Shown here piece by piece: positions 32,407-40,655 of a stretch of 44,689 nt of DNA. The translations under genes and the position numbers were made by a program. The notes under the pieces are model-generated. The model saw only the letters and a list, made by a program, of their open reading frames with translations. It was not told the origin of the DNA and ran no database searches. Numbering within the stretch: the first letter of the stretch is position 1; every line of letters starts with the position of its first letter. Origin of the DNA: Lachnospiraceae bacterium NK4A144 (lineage in GTDB: Bacteria > Bacillota > Clostridia > Lachnospirales > Lachnospiraceae); contig AUJT01000030.1 of NCBI GenBank assembly GCA_000424365.1, positions 1,139 through 45,827 of the forward strand, in the 5' to 3' direction.

Positions 32407-33633
32407 ATGATCGGTTACAAAATTTTTATAATGGTATTTTATGCATTGAAGAAAGCATTTGACGGGTACATCCAGTATCTTGACGATTCCTACTCAGATA
32501 AAGAACTCCCGGAAAATGTCAGAGACGTCTACAATGCAGAAGAATACGCAGTGCATAGGAAGTATCAGGACGAGAGCGGCAGGCTCGATATAATACAGGA
32601 AATAGTAGGGATAGTATATACGCTTCTGTTTTTCGGTTTCAACATACATGCGAAGTGCTTCCATTTCTTTTCCGGCATGAATGTATATCTGCAGTACCTG
32701 GCAGTGATCGCAGTGTTTACGCTAATCTCAACAGTAATAGCAATTCCGTTTGGGTACTATGACACTTTCGTGATCGAAGAAAAATACGGCTTAAATACCA
32801 CGACAAAAAAGACATTTTGGTTAGACACACTGAAATCTTTAGTGATCGCTGTAGCACTCACATATTTCATAGTGATGGGAATAAGGATCCTGTTTATAAA
32901 GTTCGGCAACATGGCTATACTGATCGGAACAGTATTAGCGCTGGTATTAGTATTGTTCCTGATGCTGATAATAGTTCCTCTAATGCGGATCTACAATAAA
33001 TTCACTCCGTTGGAAGATGGAGAATTAAAGGATAAACTTCTGGAATTATGTAGAAAGTACGATGTTACAGTAAGAAAGATCGTCGTAAAAGATGCAAGCC
33101 GCAGAACCACAAAATCAAACGCATTTTGCACAGGCTTTGGAAAGAGGAAGACCATCTCTCTTGATGACAATCTCGTAAATAACTTTTCGGAAGACGAGAT
33201 CGTCTCAGTATTTGCTCATGAATTCGCTCACGCAAAGTATAAACACACGCTGAAATCATTGCCTCTTTCAATAGTTTCCATTTTGTTAGTCTTTGCGTCC
33301 ATGGCATTTGTATTAAATGTACCGCAATTTTACCTAAGTTTTGGTTTCGATGGCATAAACTATATGTTTGCACAGGAAATCCTGGATGTATGTCTCTGGC
33401 CTGTAAGCACTTTTATAAGCATAGTATCCAACTATTTCTCACGTAAGCATGAGTACGAAGCAGATGCATTTGCGGCGCGAGAAGGCTACGGCACAGACCT
33501 GATCACAGCATTGAAAAAACTCCACAAAGAAGCAGAATCAGACATAAATCCCCACCCTGCAAAGGTATTTATTGACTACTCACATCCAACCCTGTCACAA
33601 AGGATCACAGCGATAGAGAAGGAAGCGTTATAA
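32407..33633 (+). CDS. M48-family zinc metalloprotease, CAAX-prenyl-protease-1 (Ste24)-like
   Basis: A 408-aa membrane protease. The zinc site HEFAH is at residues 271-275, and the third ligand is in EYEADAF further on. The N-terminal 220 residues hold several membrane helices (YTLLFFGFNIH, YLAVIAVFTLISTVIAIPFG and others), and the segment EEKYGLNTTTKKTFWLD is the family's conserved loop before the core. The size and SRKHEYEADAFA motif match bacterial Ste24 homologues, which act in membrane protein quality control or peptide processing. The SD is weak (GAAAGGCAG), so the start is less certain. It stands alone; a bidirectional terminator follows. No prenylated substrate is expected in bacteria. 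Confidence 0.9.
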   Translation: MIGYKIFIMVFYALKKAFDGYIQYLDDSYSDKELPENVRDVYNAEEYAVHRKYQDESGRLDIIQEIVGIVYTLLFFGFNIHAKCFHFFSGMNVYLQYLAVIAVFTLISTVIAIPFGYYDTFVIEEKYGLNTTTKKTFWLDTLKSLVIAVALTYFIVMGIRILFIKFGNMAILIGTVLALVLVLFLMLIIVPLMRIYNKFTPLEDGELKDKLLELCRKYDVTVRKIVVKDASRRTTKSNAFCTGFGKRKTISLDDNLVNNFSEDEIVSVFAHEFAHAKYKHTLKSLPLSIVSILLVFASMAFVLNVPQFYLSFGFDGINYMFAQEILDVCLWPVSTFISIVSNYFSRKHEYEADAFAAREGYGTDLITALKKLHKEAESDINPHPAKVFIDYSHPTLSQRITAIEKEAL

Positions 33634-33659
33634 GCGGTAGGAAAGTCCTATAAGATAAA

Positions 33660-33710
33660 ACAGATCAGACTCAGCCTCTCAATTTGAGGCTTCGAGTCTG
33701 ATCTGTGCTT
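33660..33710. terminator. Bidirectional terminator overlapping the 3' end of the next gene
   Basis: ACAGATCAGACTC (33660-33672) pairs with GAGTCTGATCTGT (33694-33706), and inner AGCCTC pairs with GAGGCT. It ends the M48 gene, and its right arm encodes the last codons of the minus-strand membrane protein, whose stop codon lies inside the hairpin. Confidence 0.85.
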
Positions 33711-34311
33711 TTAAGGAACTAAATATTGAGTGATTTATTACGGTAAGACCGGAAAAGATAAATGCGCAGATATCAAGTATCACGCCGCATATAAAACCAA
33801 AGGCAAAAACGATCCGTGATGGTCCTGCGTAATTATGCATGATATATGTAAATTGAATTATCGGAGTATTGGTTATGCAGATGAGAGCGGAGAAAATAGA
33901 AATATAATACGCAAATTGAAATTTCGTATTTCCCCATGTGAGACGGTAATTTATCTCACTGTCGACTCTTTTAGCAGATTCTTTATCTCCGAGTTCGTTG
34001 TACAGTTTTCGGACTAGACGTAACTGCTTTATTTTGAGAGGATTTCCCTTATAGTTTTTTCTCGCTTTCAGTGCGATAAGGCTTAGCGCACAGGAGGGAA
34101 AAGCTGAGAAAACACCGAACTGCAACCCTGCATTTTTAATAATTCGAGCGTTACCAATAAAGAAAGCCCAGTAAAACTTCATTATCAGAAATAAAAACAG
34201 GATACCGACAAAAAATTGTATTATCATCATGAGAGGCGGAATGATCACAGAATGAGTCTCTCCGTTCTTCTCATATCTATAACAGATCGTAGAAAACAAA
34301 AATTTCTTCAT
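33679..34311 (-). CDS. Hypothetical membrane protein with four hydrophobic segments
   Basis: A 210-aa protein starting MKKFLFSTIC. This start is chosen over a frame 13 codons longer because GGAG lies 6 bases upstream. Hydrophobic segments lie at about residues 25-48 (PPLMMIIQFFVGILFLFLIM), 62-80, 130-152 and 165-195. A Lys/Arg-rich cytoplasmic loop between the second and third (KARKNYKGNPLKIKQLRLVR) follows the positive-inside rule. No family was recognised and the neighbours are unrelated. Its 3' end lies inside a shared terminator with the M48 gene. Function unknown. Confidence 0.65.
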   Translation of the reverse strand: MKKFLFSTICYRYEKNGETHSVIIPPLMMIIQFFVGILFLFLIMKFYWAFFIGNARIIKNAGLQFGVFSAFPSCALSLIALKARKNYKGNPLKIKQLRLVRKLYNELGDKESAKRVDSEINYRLTWGNTKFQFAYYISIFSALICITNTPIIQFTYIMHNYAGPSRIVFAFGFICGVILDICAFIFSGLTVINHSIFSSLKAQIRLEASN

Positions 34312-34412
34312 AATATCTCCAAAGCACTTCATCTGAATATATTTCGACAATTATAGCAAATGTAAAAATGGTTGTAAACAATTGATTTATAATAGATTCT
34401 TCAAGCAAACAA

Positions 34413-34457
34413 AAAATAGAGCAAGAACTGTATTTTAGCCAGTTCTTGCTCTATTTT
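34413..34457. terminator. Terminator of the nucleobase permease gene
   Basis: AAAATAGAGCAAGAACTG (34413-34430) pairs perfectly with CAGTTCTTGCTCTATTTT (34440-34457). Read on the minus strand it ends the permease gene 17 bases after the stop; the A- and T-tracts allow both directions. Confidence 0.92.
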
Positions 34458-34473
34458 CATCTCTAGGAAATGA

Positions 34474-35817
34474 TTATTTCTTGATCTCCATATTTTCGGG
34501 AAGCGCATAACTAAGTATCATTGCGACCACAAAAATGATGGCAACCACATTTCCGCTAAAAACATCCTGAACTATTGGCGGAAATGCGCGCCAGATATCC
34601 TGTTCGGAGGCAGCGGTCAGACCAACACCGAGAGCAAGTGACAGAGAAGTAATGGTGATATTTCTCTGATTAAATCCACATGCAGCGATCATCTGCATAC
34701 CGGAGAGAAGGATCTGACCAAACATCATGATAGTACATCCACCGAGAACTGCCTGCGGAAGTGATGCAAAGAAATTACCAATAGGAGGTATCAGCCCTGC
34801 GAGTATCATCGCTGCTGCGCCTGTCATGATAGTAAAGCGGTTAACGACCTTTGTCATTGCGATGAGTCCTACATTTTGCGAGAAAGATGTCACAGGAGGG
34901 CATCCAAAAAGTGATGATAATGCAGAAGCATATCCGTCAACTGCCAATGAACCGGATACTTCATCTTCTGTGATAGTGCGGTTCAGACCACCGGAAACCA
35001 TGGCTGAAGTATCGCCGATAGTTTCAGCAGCGGAAACAAGGAAGATCACACATACTGAAAGAATCGCGCCGATATTGAATTTCGGTATAAACATCAGGAA
35101 ATGTGGCAGAGAAATAAAGCCTCCTGACAAGATCGTACTCAGATCAACTTTGCCTAAAAAGATAGAAAGAACATAACCTGCTATCAGACCTGCAAGTACA
35201 GACAGCTGTTTCAGATATCCCTTTGCAACTGCAGACCAAATAAGGCATACAGCCAGCGTTACGGATCCAATCGTGAGATTTGTTACAGAACCAAAGTCAT
35301 CAGTATAACCGCCGCCAAAGGATCTGATACCTACAGTAAACAGAGAAAGACCGATACCGGTTACAACAGATGCAGACACGATGGGCTTAATAAATTTAAG
35401 GAGCCGGCGTCCGAACAGTCCGAGAGAACCCTCCATTATACCGCCGATCAGAACAGCTCCGAGCATGGTCGGATATCCGAAGTTTGCAGCGATTGAACAA
35501 AGAATCGTTACAAAAGTGAAGCTCACACCCATAACGATAGGAAGTCCGGAGCCAACTTTCCATAAAGGATACAGCTGGAGCATCGTCGCGATTCCTGCGA
35601 TAAACATGGCATTTTGCAGCAGCATACCGATTTCAGCTTGTGAGAGCGCAGGCTGCGCTGCGGCGGCAACGATCGTAATGGGAGCCAGATTTGATACAAA
35701 CATGGCAAGTACATGCTGCAGACCGAATGGAATCGCCTTTGCAACAGGAACCCGTCCCTCCAGACGGTAAATGTTTTCCATGCTTACAGAAGTGTCTTGG
35801 CTAGTTTTTGTCATCAT
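34474..35817 (-). CDS. Nucleobase:cation symporter-2 (xanthine/uracil permease family)
   Basis: A 447-aa membrane transporter with about 12-14 hydrophobic helices. Family motifs include FGLQHVLAMF at the N-terminus, and CPPVTSFSQNVGLIAMTKVV, the NCS2 signature in which Q-N-x-G-x-x-x-x-T-K/R marks the substrate and proton pathway. The signature is closer to xanthine/urate members (PbuX, PucJ) than to uracil UraA, but the exact purine is not certain. Two adjacent ATG codons are possible starts; GGAGGG lies upstream. A good sigma-70-type promoter lies at 35915-35943 with a leader of about 90 bases. The conserved core of a purine riboswitch was not seen. Confidence 0.9.
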   Translation of the reverse strand: MMTKTSQDTSVSMENIYRLEGRVPVAKAIPFGLQHVLAMFVSNLAPITIVAAAAQPALSQAEIGMLLQNAMFIAGIATMLQLYPLWKVGSGLPIVMGVSFTFVTILCSIAANFGYPTMLGAVLIGGIMEGSLGLFGRRLLKFIKPIVSASVVTGIGLSLFTVGIRSFGGGYTDDFGSVTNLTIGSVTLAVCLIWSAVAKGYLKQLSVLAGLIAGYVLSIFLGKVDLSTILSGGFISLPHFLMFIPKFNIGAILSVCVIFLVSAAETIGDTSAMVSGGLNRTITEDEVSGSLAVDGYASALSSLFGCPPVTSFSQNVGLIAMTKVVNRFTIMTGAAAMILAGLIPPIGNFFASLPQAVLGGCTIMMFGQILLSGMQMIAACGFNQRNITITSLSLALGVGLTAASEQDIWRAFPPIVQDVFSGNVVAIIFVVAMILSYALPENMEIKK

Positions 35818-35844
35818 ACGTATTTTCCCTCCTAAATATACGTA
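35817..35844 (-). promoter_or_regulatory. Stem with the permease SD in its loop
   Basis: TACGTAT (35817-35823) pairs with ATACGTA (35838-35844), 7 bp. The 14-base loop contains the minus-strand SD (TCCCTCC on the plus strand). Such a stem could limit ribosome access. The stem is short, so this is a suggestion. Confidence 0.35.
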
Positions 35845-35914
35845 ATTTCATACGGAAATCGATAGCTTAAACCTGACAAAACCCCTTTGCTTGTGCAAAA
35901 ATTTATACATATAT

Positions 35915-35943
35915 ATTATACCGTTGAGCATAAAGTGGTACAA
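35915..35943 (-). promoter_or_regulatory. Sigma-70-type promoter of the permease gene
   Basis: On the minus strand: TTGTAC (-35, bases 35943-35938), a 17-base spacer, and TATAAT (-10, bases 35920-35915). The -10 is perfect and the spacing ideal. Transcription would begin near 35908. Confidence 0.85.
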
Positions 35944-36131
35944 TAAAAACAAATAAAATTTCCAAAAAACAATAGATGTCAATAGTTAAATTTTTAGTGA
36001 GTCTGAGCTAATATATAGCGTAAGGGTTAAAAAGTTATTGTGCACTTGTCCGAAACATGCGGCAGTAACACGATAATTAGATGATGACCCTTACATCATA
36101 GTATTGTATTTGGATAAGAAAGGGATTATGA
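35944..36131. other. Intergenic region before phosphoglucomutase
   Basis: With the permease leader this makes about 310 bases without a gene. GTAAGGGT (36020-36027) and ACCCTTAC (36087-36094) form an 8-bp inverted pair about 60 bases apart, next to ATGATG and CATCAT fragments like those of the dispersed palindrome. No clear gene. Confidence 0.4.
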
Positions 36132-37814
36132 ATGTACAGAGAAGAGTATGAAAAATGGTTAAACGCAGATCTTATTGATGTAGACCTTAAGAAAGAGCTG
36201 CTTGATATTGCTGATGATGAGGAAGCTATCAAAGAGCGTTTTGCGGTAGCTCTCCAGTTTGGAACAGCCGGACTCAGAGGTACGCTCGGAGCAGGAACAA
36301 ACAGAATGAATATCTGGGTTGTTCGTCAGGCAACACAGGGTGTAGCTGACTGGGTAAAGACACAGGGCGGAACACAGACAGTAGCTATCAGCTATGACAG
36401 CCGCTTAAAGGGTTGGAACTTTGCAAGAGAAGCAGCAGGCGTCCTTGCAGCAAACGGTATAAATGTACGTATCTATGATGAGCTCATGCCTGTTCCGGCA
36501 CTCAGCTTCGCAACCAGATATTATAAGTGCAATGCAGGTATCATGATCACAGCATCACATAATCCTGCAAAGTACAATGGTTATAAGGCTTATGGCCCTG
36601 ATGGCTGCCAGATGACAGATGACGCAGCAGCAGTTGTCTATGATTCTATTCAGAAGACAGATGTTCTCACAGGCGCAAAGCATATTGATTTTGCAGAAGG
36701 CGTAGAAAATGGACTTATCAAATTTGTAGGAGAGGATTGCAAAAATGCTCTCTATGCAGCTATAGAAGAGAGACAGGTTCGTCCGGGTCTCTGCAAGACA
36801 GCAGGTCTGAAACTCGTTTACTCACCTCTTAACGGAACAGGACTTGTTCCCGTTACAAGAGTACTCAGAGATATGGGCATCGAGGATATCACCATCGTTC
36901 CTGAGCAGGAATATCCTAACGGTTATTTCACAACATGTTCATACCCTAATCCTGAGATTTTTGAGGCACTTGAGAAGGGACTTGAGCTTGCAAAAAAGGT
37001 CGGCGCAGATCTTATGCTCGCAACAGATCCTGATGCAGACCGTGTTGGTATCGCTATGAAGTGCCCGGATGGCTCTTATGAACTCGTTAGCGGAAATGAG
37101 ATGGGAGTTCTTCTCCTTGACTACATCTGCGCAGGACGTATCGAAAAGGGCACTATGCCAAAGAATCCTGTTGCAGTTATGTCCATCGTATCCACACCGC
37201 TTGCAGTAAAGGTTGCTGAGCACTACGGCGTAGAGCTTCGTCAGACTCTTACAGGCTTTAAGTGGATCGGTGATCAGATCGCACAGCTTGAGGCTGCAGG
37301 TGAAGTAGACAGATTTATCTTTGGATTTGAGGAGAGCTACGGTTATCTTGCTGGACCGTATGTAAGAGATAAGGATGCTGTTATCGGCTCCATGCTTATC
37401 TGCGAGATGGCTGCATACTATAGAAGCATCGGCTCATCCATAAAGCAGCGTCTTGAGGAGATCTATAAGGAATACGGCAGATATCTGAATAAGGTAGACA
37501 GCTATGAATTCCCGGGACTCACAGGTATGGACAAGATGAATTCCATCATGGCTTCCTTAAGAGAAAATGCACCGGCTGATTTTGCAGGTGACAAGGTAGT
37601 TACAGTGACTGACTACACAAAGCCGGAGGAAACAGGACTTCCTAAGGCAAATGTACTGATTTACGGTCTTGAGAGCGGCTCCACAGTAGTTATCCGTCCA
37701 TCCGGAACAGAGCCAAAAATCAAGGCTTATTACACAACAAAGGGCGCTGATCTTGCAGGTGCACAGGCTGAAAAGGATAAGCTTGCAGGAGCAGTTAAAC
37801 CTCTTTTTGCTTAA
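36132..37814 (+). CDS. pgcA: Phosphoglucomutase/phosphomannomutase (alpha-D-phosphohexomutase)
   Basis: A 560-aa cytoplasmic enzyme interconverting glucose-1-phosphate and glucose-6-phosphate. All four family sites are visible: the phosphoserine loop ITASHNPAKYNGYK with S142, the magnesium loop DPDADRVG near residue 300, the sugar loop FGFEESYGYL, and the phosphate-binding loop RPSGTEPKIKAYY near the C-terminus. The N-terminal LQFGTAGLRG is typical of the PgcA-like long branch. Codon use is strongly biased (AAG, CTT, GGT rich), suggesting high expression. SD AAAGGG lies 8 bases upstream. The next gene starts 4 bases after the stop. The symbol follows the Bacillus homologue; mannose activity is also possible. 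Confidence 0.94.
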   Translation: MYREEYEKWLNADLIDVDLKKELLDIADDEEAIKERFAVALQFGTAGLRGTLGAGTNRMNIWVVRQATQGVADWVKTQGGTQTVAISYDSRLKGWNFAREAAGVLAANGINVRIYDELMPVPALSFATRYYKCNAGIMITASHNPAKYNGYKAYGPDGCQMTDDAAAVVYDSIQKTDVLTGAKHIDFAEGVENGLIKFVGEDCKNALYAAIEERQVRPGLCKTAGLKLVYSPLNGTGLVPVTRVLRDMGIEDITIVPEQEYPNGYFTTCSYPNPEIFEALEKGLELAKKVGADLMLATDPDADRVGIAMKCPDGSYELVSGNEMGVLLLDYICAGRIEKGTMPKNPVAVMSIVSTPLAVKVAEHYGVELRQTLTGFKWIGDQIAQLEAAGEVDRFIFGFEESYGYLAGPYVRDKDAVIGSMLICEMAAYYRSIGSSIKQRLEEIYKEYGRYLNKVDSYEFPGLTGMDKMNSIMASLRENAPADFAGDKVVTVTDYTKPEETGLPKANVLIYGLESGSTVVIRPSGTEPKIKAYYTTKGADLAGAQAEKDKLAGAVKPLFA

Positions 37815-37818
37815 AGAT

Positions 37819-38757
37819 ATGAATAAAGACAAAATAAAGATACTAGAGGGCTTTATTAAAGAGCTTAACGTCGAAGTAAATGATCTCTGCGTTTATTGCA
37901 GAGATTATTACGAAGACGACGCATATTCTTCATATGATTCGGATTCTATAGAGGAACCTGATTCGGATGAATTCGGCGGAGATAATTACAGATATCTTAC
38001 AAAAACCGGAGCTCAGTCAGCTTGCAGAAGAGCAGTGAAGCGGATTTTTTCATACGTTTCCCGGGAATATGAGAAAACGATGAAAGCTGCTCTTTCTGAA
38101 ATGAAAGAGTATTTCGCTGATGAAATGCCCGATTATCTGGAAAATGTTCAGGATTTTATCGAAGTTTTTTCAGATTATCTGGAGAGCTGCGTAGTAGAAG
38201 ACTTTGCGTTGGAAGATGAGTTAAAAGAACTTATGCTCAAAAAGCGCGATGTGTATTTTTCTGAATTATTGGATTGGGAAAAAGTACAGTGCGAAATGAG
38301 AGCAGAGCTTGAACGCAGGGTTAATTGGGCTCTTTCTGCTTTTAAGCCGGTCATACCGGATGATAAAGCGTTGCTTGATGAAATGAATTCATCCTGTGAT
38401 TTCGACTATGATGAAGATGATAAGAGATATTGCTACGATATCGACGAAGCGTGCGACATAATATCTGAACATGTTGAAGAGTTGATAGAGGGAAAAGCAG
38501 AAAATCTCTTCAATGCAGCAGCTGCAGCATGTCTTGATCTTATCGAAAGTTATGCGGATCGGGTAAAAGCGGCACTTTTGGCTCTTTATACCGATATTGT
38601 CGAGAACGAGACCGGACACAAACTGACTGATGAAGAAATTGAACAGTTCAGAGAAGAAAACTTGGAACTGCCGGTCTATGATGACAATATAGAAGAACTC
38701 ATTGAAGAGCCAAAGTCCAAGACGTTTATAGTCTATCCATGGGAATTGTTGAAGTGA
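37819..38757 (+). CDS. Acidic protein of unknown function co-transcribed with phosphoglucomutase
   Basis: A 312-aa soluble, strongly acidic protein (many Asp/Glu, for example YDSDSIEEPDSDEFGGDN near residue 41). It is predicted mostly helical with regular heptad-like stretches (MKAALSEMKEYFADEM, then YLENVQDFIEVF). The start is ATG at 37819, 4 bases after the phosphoglucomutase stop; the longer frame would lie inside that gene. No domain was recognised, and there is no signal peptide or membrane segment. The tight spacing implies one transcript with phosphoglucomutase, but no metabolic motif is visible. Confidence 0.7.
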   Translation: MNKDKIKILEGFIKELNVEVNDLCVYCRDYYEDDAYSSYDSDSIEEPDSDEFGGDNYRYLTKTGAQSACRRAVKRIFSYVSREYEKTMKAALSEMKEYFADEMPDYLENVQDFIEVFSDYLESCVVEDFALEDELKELMLKKRDVYFSELLDWEKVQCEMRAELERRVNWALSAFKPVIPDDKALLDEMNSSCDFDYDEDDKRYCYDIDEACDIISEHVEELIEGKAENLFNAAAAACLDLIESYADRVKAALLALYTDIVENETGHKLTDEEIEQFREENLELPVYDDNIEELIEEPKSKTFIVYPWELLK

Positions 38758-39019
38758 TGCTTATTTCTGATCGTTATAGATAAGTCTGTTCGCTGTAAAC
38801 GGATGATTTGTTTGTATTGTTCATATTTGGAAATGAACACAGTACAGTGTATGCAATTTTGAACAATAAAAACCGCCTTTTCACTCGACAAACTAGAACA
38901 TTTTTATTAAAATAAAATCACCAAATGAAGGGGAGATGGATAAAGGTTTTATCCATCACATGAGGTGGAGTTTTGAAGGGACAAAAGGCAGAATCCTAAA
39001 TGCAGGATTTTGCCTTTTG
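38758..39019. other. Gene-free region with a hairpin and a terminator
   Basis: GATGGATAAA (38935-38944) pairs with TTTATCCATC (38948-38957). A strong terminator follows at 38981-39024: ACAAAAGGCA pairs with TGCCTTTTGT and inner ATCCT pairs with AGGAT, followed by T. A small frame from 38960 would run through the terminator and is not credible. Bases 38758-38934 show nothing I can name. Confidence 0.6.
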
Positions 39020-39064
39020 TTTTTAACTTATAGAAATTCCGTTGGAATTTCTATAAGTTAAAAA
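39020..39064. repeat. Perfect 21-bp inverted repeat with 3-base loop
   Basis: Left arm TTTTTAACTTATAGAAATTCC (21 bases, here split as TTTTTAACTT and ATAGAAATTCC), loop GTT, then the exact complement. It sits between two terminators. It has the look of a REP-like mobile palindrome rather than a terminator, since the stem is AT-rich and very long for its loop. Confidence 0.75.
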
Positions 39065-39090
39065 ATGCACTGCATATAAGATCTATTCCA

Positions 39091-39125
39091 AAAAATCCCT
39101 GACCTTAAAAAAGTCAGGGATTTTG
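39091..39125 (-). terminator. Terminator of the PPi-phosphofructokinase gene
   Basis: AAAATCCCTGAC (39092-39103) pairs with GTCAGGGATTTT (39113-39124). On the minus strand it follows the stop at 39152 and ends in T. Confidence 0.88.
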
Positions 39126-39151
39126 CAATGTTCATATTAGATTTTTACGAA

Positions 39152-40390
39152 TCACTTAGTGATCGGTCTGTACAGATGTCTCGGAATACCATCAACCATA
39201 ATAGGAGAAACATCACCCTGGATAAGAGGACGAACATAAGTAATGAAATCATCTGATACATAAGAGCCGTCTTTTGAGATCCAATCCTTCGGAACGAGTT
39301 TCTCATCGTTAGCAATTTTATGAACATCTTTAACCTCAGTTCCGCACTGATACGGATCGTCGGAGTGACGTACGAGAGTAACCATCTTTCCTGTATCGCC
39401 TTCATCAGCAGCCAGAACAGCAGCACCACCAACCTGATAAGCCTCGAGGATATCGACACGGGAAGCCAGATGAGAACCCGCTCTCTGAAGTGTTGAAAGC
39501 TCGATCGCTCTGGTCTTACATCCAAGCTCACCTGCAATAAAGCTTGTGAGGTAGCTCGCAGTTCCGGAGAGCTGTCTGTGACCGAAAGCATCTACGAAGT
39601 CAACGGCCTGTCCGAGCTCGCACACATACTTTCCATCTGAAGTATGGATTCCTTCAGAAACAGCGACTACAACAGAAGGCTGTTTTTCAAGGAGTTTCGC
39701 AACCTTATCACGGAATTTATGCAGATCAAAAGTTACTTCCGGAAGATAGATGAGATCCGGACCGGCACAGTCTTCACCCTTTGCGAGGATGGATGCACCA
39801 GTAAGCCATCCGGCATTTCTTCCCATTATCTCAACGATAGTAACAACGCCCTTTTCGTACTCGAGGCAGTAGCTGTCACGGATTATTTCCTTAACAGAAG
39901 TACCGATATATTTAGCTGCGCTGCCATATCCCGGAGTATGATCGGTAAGAGCCAGATCATTATCAATGGTCTTAGGGCAGCCGATAAACTTGATTTCGGA
40001 ACCAGTGAGGATAGAGTAGTCGGAAAGCTTTTTGATGGTGTCCATGGAATCATTTCCACCAATATAGATAAGCGCTTCTATTTCAAGCTTATTCAGAATG
40101 GCAAAAATCTTTTCATAAGTAGCCATGTCCTGATGAATATCAGGGAGCTTAAAACGGCAGGAACCAAGGTAAGCTGCAGGTGTTCTCTTTAAGAGCTCAA
40201 CATCGAGGTCATTTTTGATGTGTTCGGACAGATCGATGTACTTTTCTTCCATCAAGCCCTGTATTCCATGCAGCATACCATAGACCTTTTTTGCGCCACG
40301 GTCTTTAGCTGTGCGGTATACACCGGCTAAGGATGAATTGATAGCGGCTGTAGGGCCGCCTGATTGTCCTACGATTACATTTCCCTTCAT
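39152..40390 (-). CDS. pfp: Pyrophosphate-dependent 6-phosphofructokinase
   Basis: A 412-aa phosphofructokinase. The nucleotide/PPi loop reads GGNDS at residues 111-115, with Asp where ATP enzymes have Gly. PKTIDND at 139-145 carries the Lys that marks PPi-dependent enzymes. VGQSGGPTAAIN at the N-terminus and IVEIMGRNAGWL complete the family pattern. It phosphorylates fructose-6-phosphate with pyrophosphate, reversibly, in glycolysis. The start has GGGAGG on the minus strand 8-10 bases upstream. It stands alone between terminators. PPi use is inferred from the two marker residues. Confidence 0.94.
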   Translation of the reverse strand: MKGNVIVGQSGGPTAAINSSLAGVYRTAKDRGAKKVYGMLHGIQGLMEEKYIDLSEHIKNDLDVELLKRTPAAYLGSCRFKLPDIHQDMATYEKIFAILNKLEIEALIYIGGNDSMDTIKKLSDYSILTGSEIKFIGCPKTIDNDLALTDHTPGYGSAAKYIGTSVKEIIRDSYCLEYEKGVVTIVEIMGRNAGWLTGASILAKGEDCAGPDLIYLPEVTFDLHKFRDKVAKLLEKQPSVVVAVSEGIHTSDGKYVCELGQAVDFVDAFGHRQLSGTASYLTSFIAGELGCKTRAIELSTLQRAGSHLASRVDILEAYQVGGAAVLAADEGDTGKMVTLVRHSDDPYQCGTEVKDVHKIANDEKLVPKDWISKDGSYVSDDFITYVRPLIQGDVSPIMVDGIPRHLYRPITK

Positions 40391-40610
40391 ATTCGATACC
40401 TCCCAACAAAATAGAATGATAAAAATGATAAAAGACGTGCTTCATTTTCTCGTACACGGCACTGTGAGAAAATGTATGGTAAAATTTTAATATATTATAA
40501 CATATTTCTGAAATAAAAGGGAAACTAAGTGCAATTTTCTGACACATTGTATAAAAAGTGGGTAACAGTTCACGACCAAAAAAGTTGAATAGCCATTAGA
40601 TTTCGTACAT

Positions 40611-40647
40611 AAAAGAAGAACTGTAATTAACACAGTCCTTCTTTTTT
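40611..40647 (-). terminator. Terminator of the DUF4173 gene
   Basis: AAAGAAGAACTGT pairs with ACAGTCCTTCTTT around AATTAAC-type loop bases, with A/T tracts on both sides. It lies 8 bases after the minus-strand stop at 40656. Confidence 0.85.
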
Positions 40648-40655
40648 AAGCATAT

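Noticed and set aside
35144-35166. CTTTGCCTAAAAA inside the permease gene as a further island box
   Set aside because: It lies within coding sequence, lacks TAC and the T-run, and has no -10 at the proper distance.
38960-39061. Small frame starting MRWSFEGTKGRILNAG
   Set aside because: It runs through a terminator and a perfect palindrome, which explain the sequence better.
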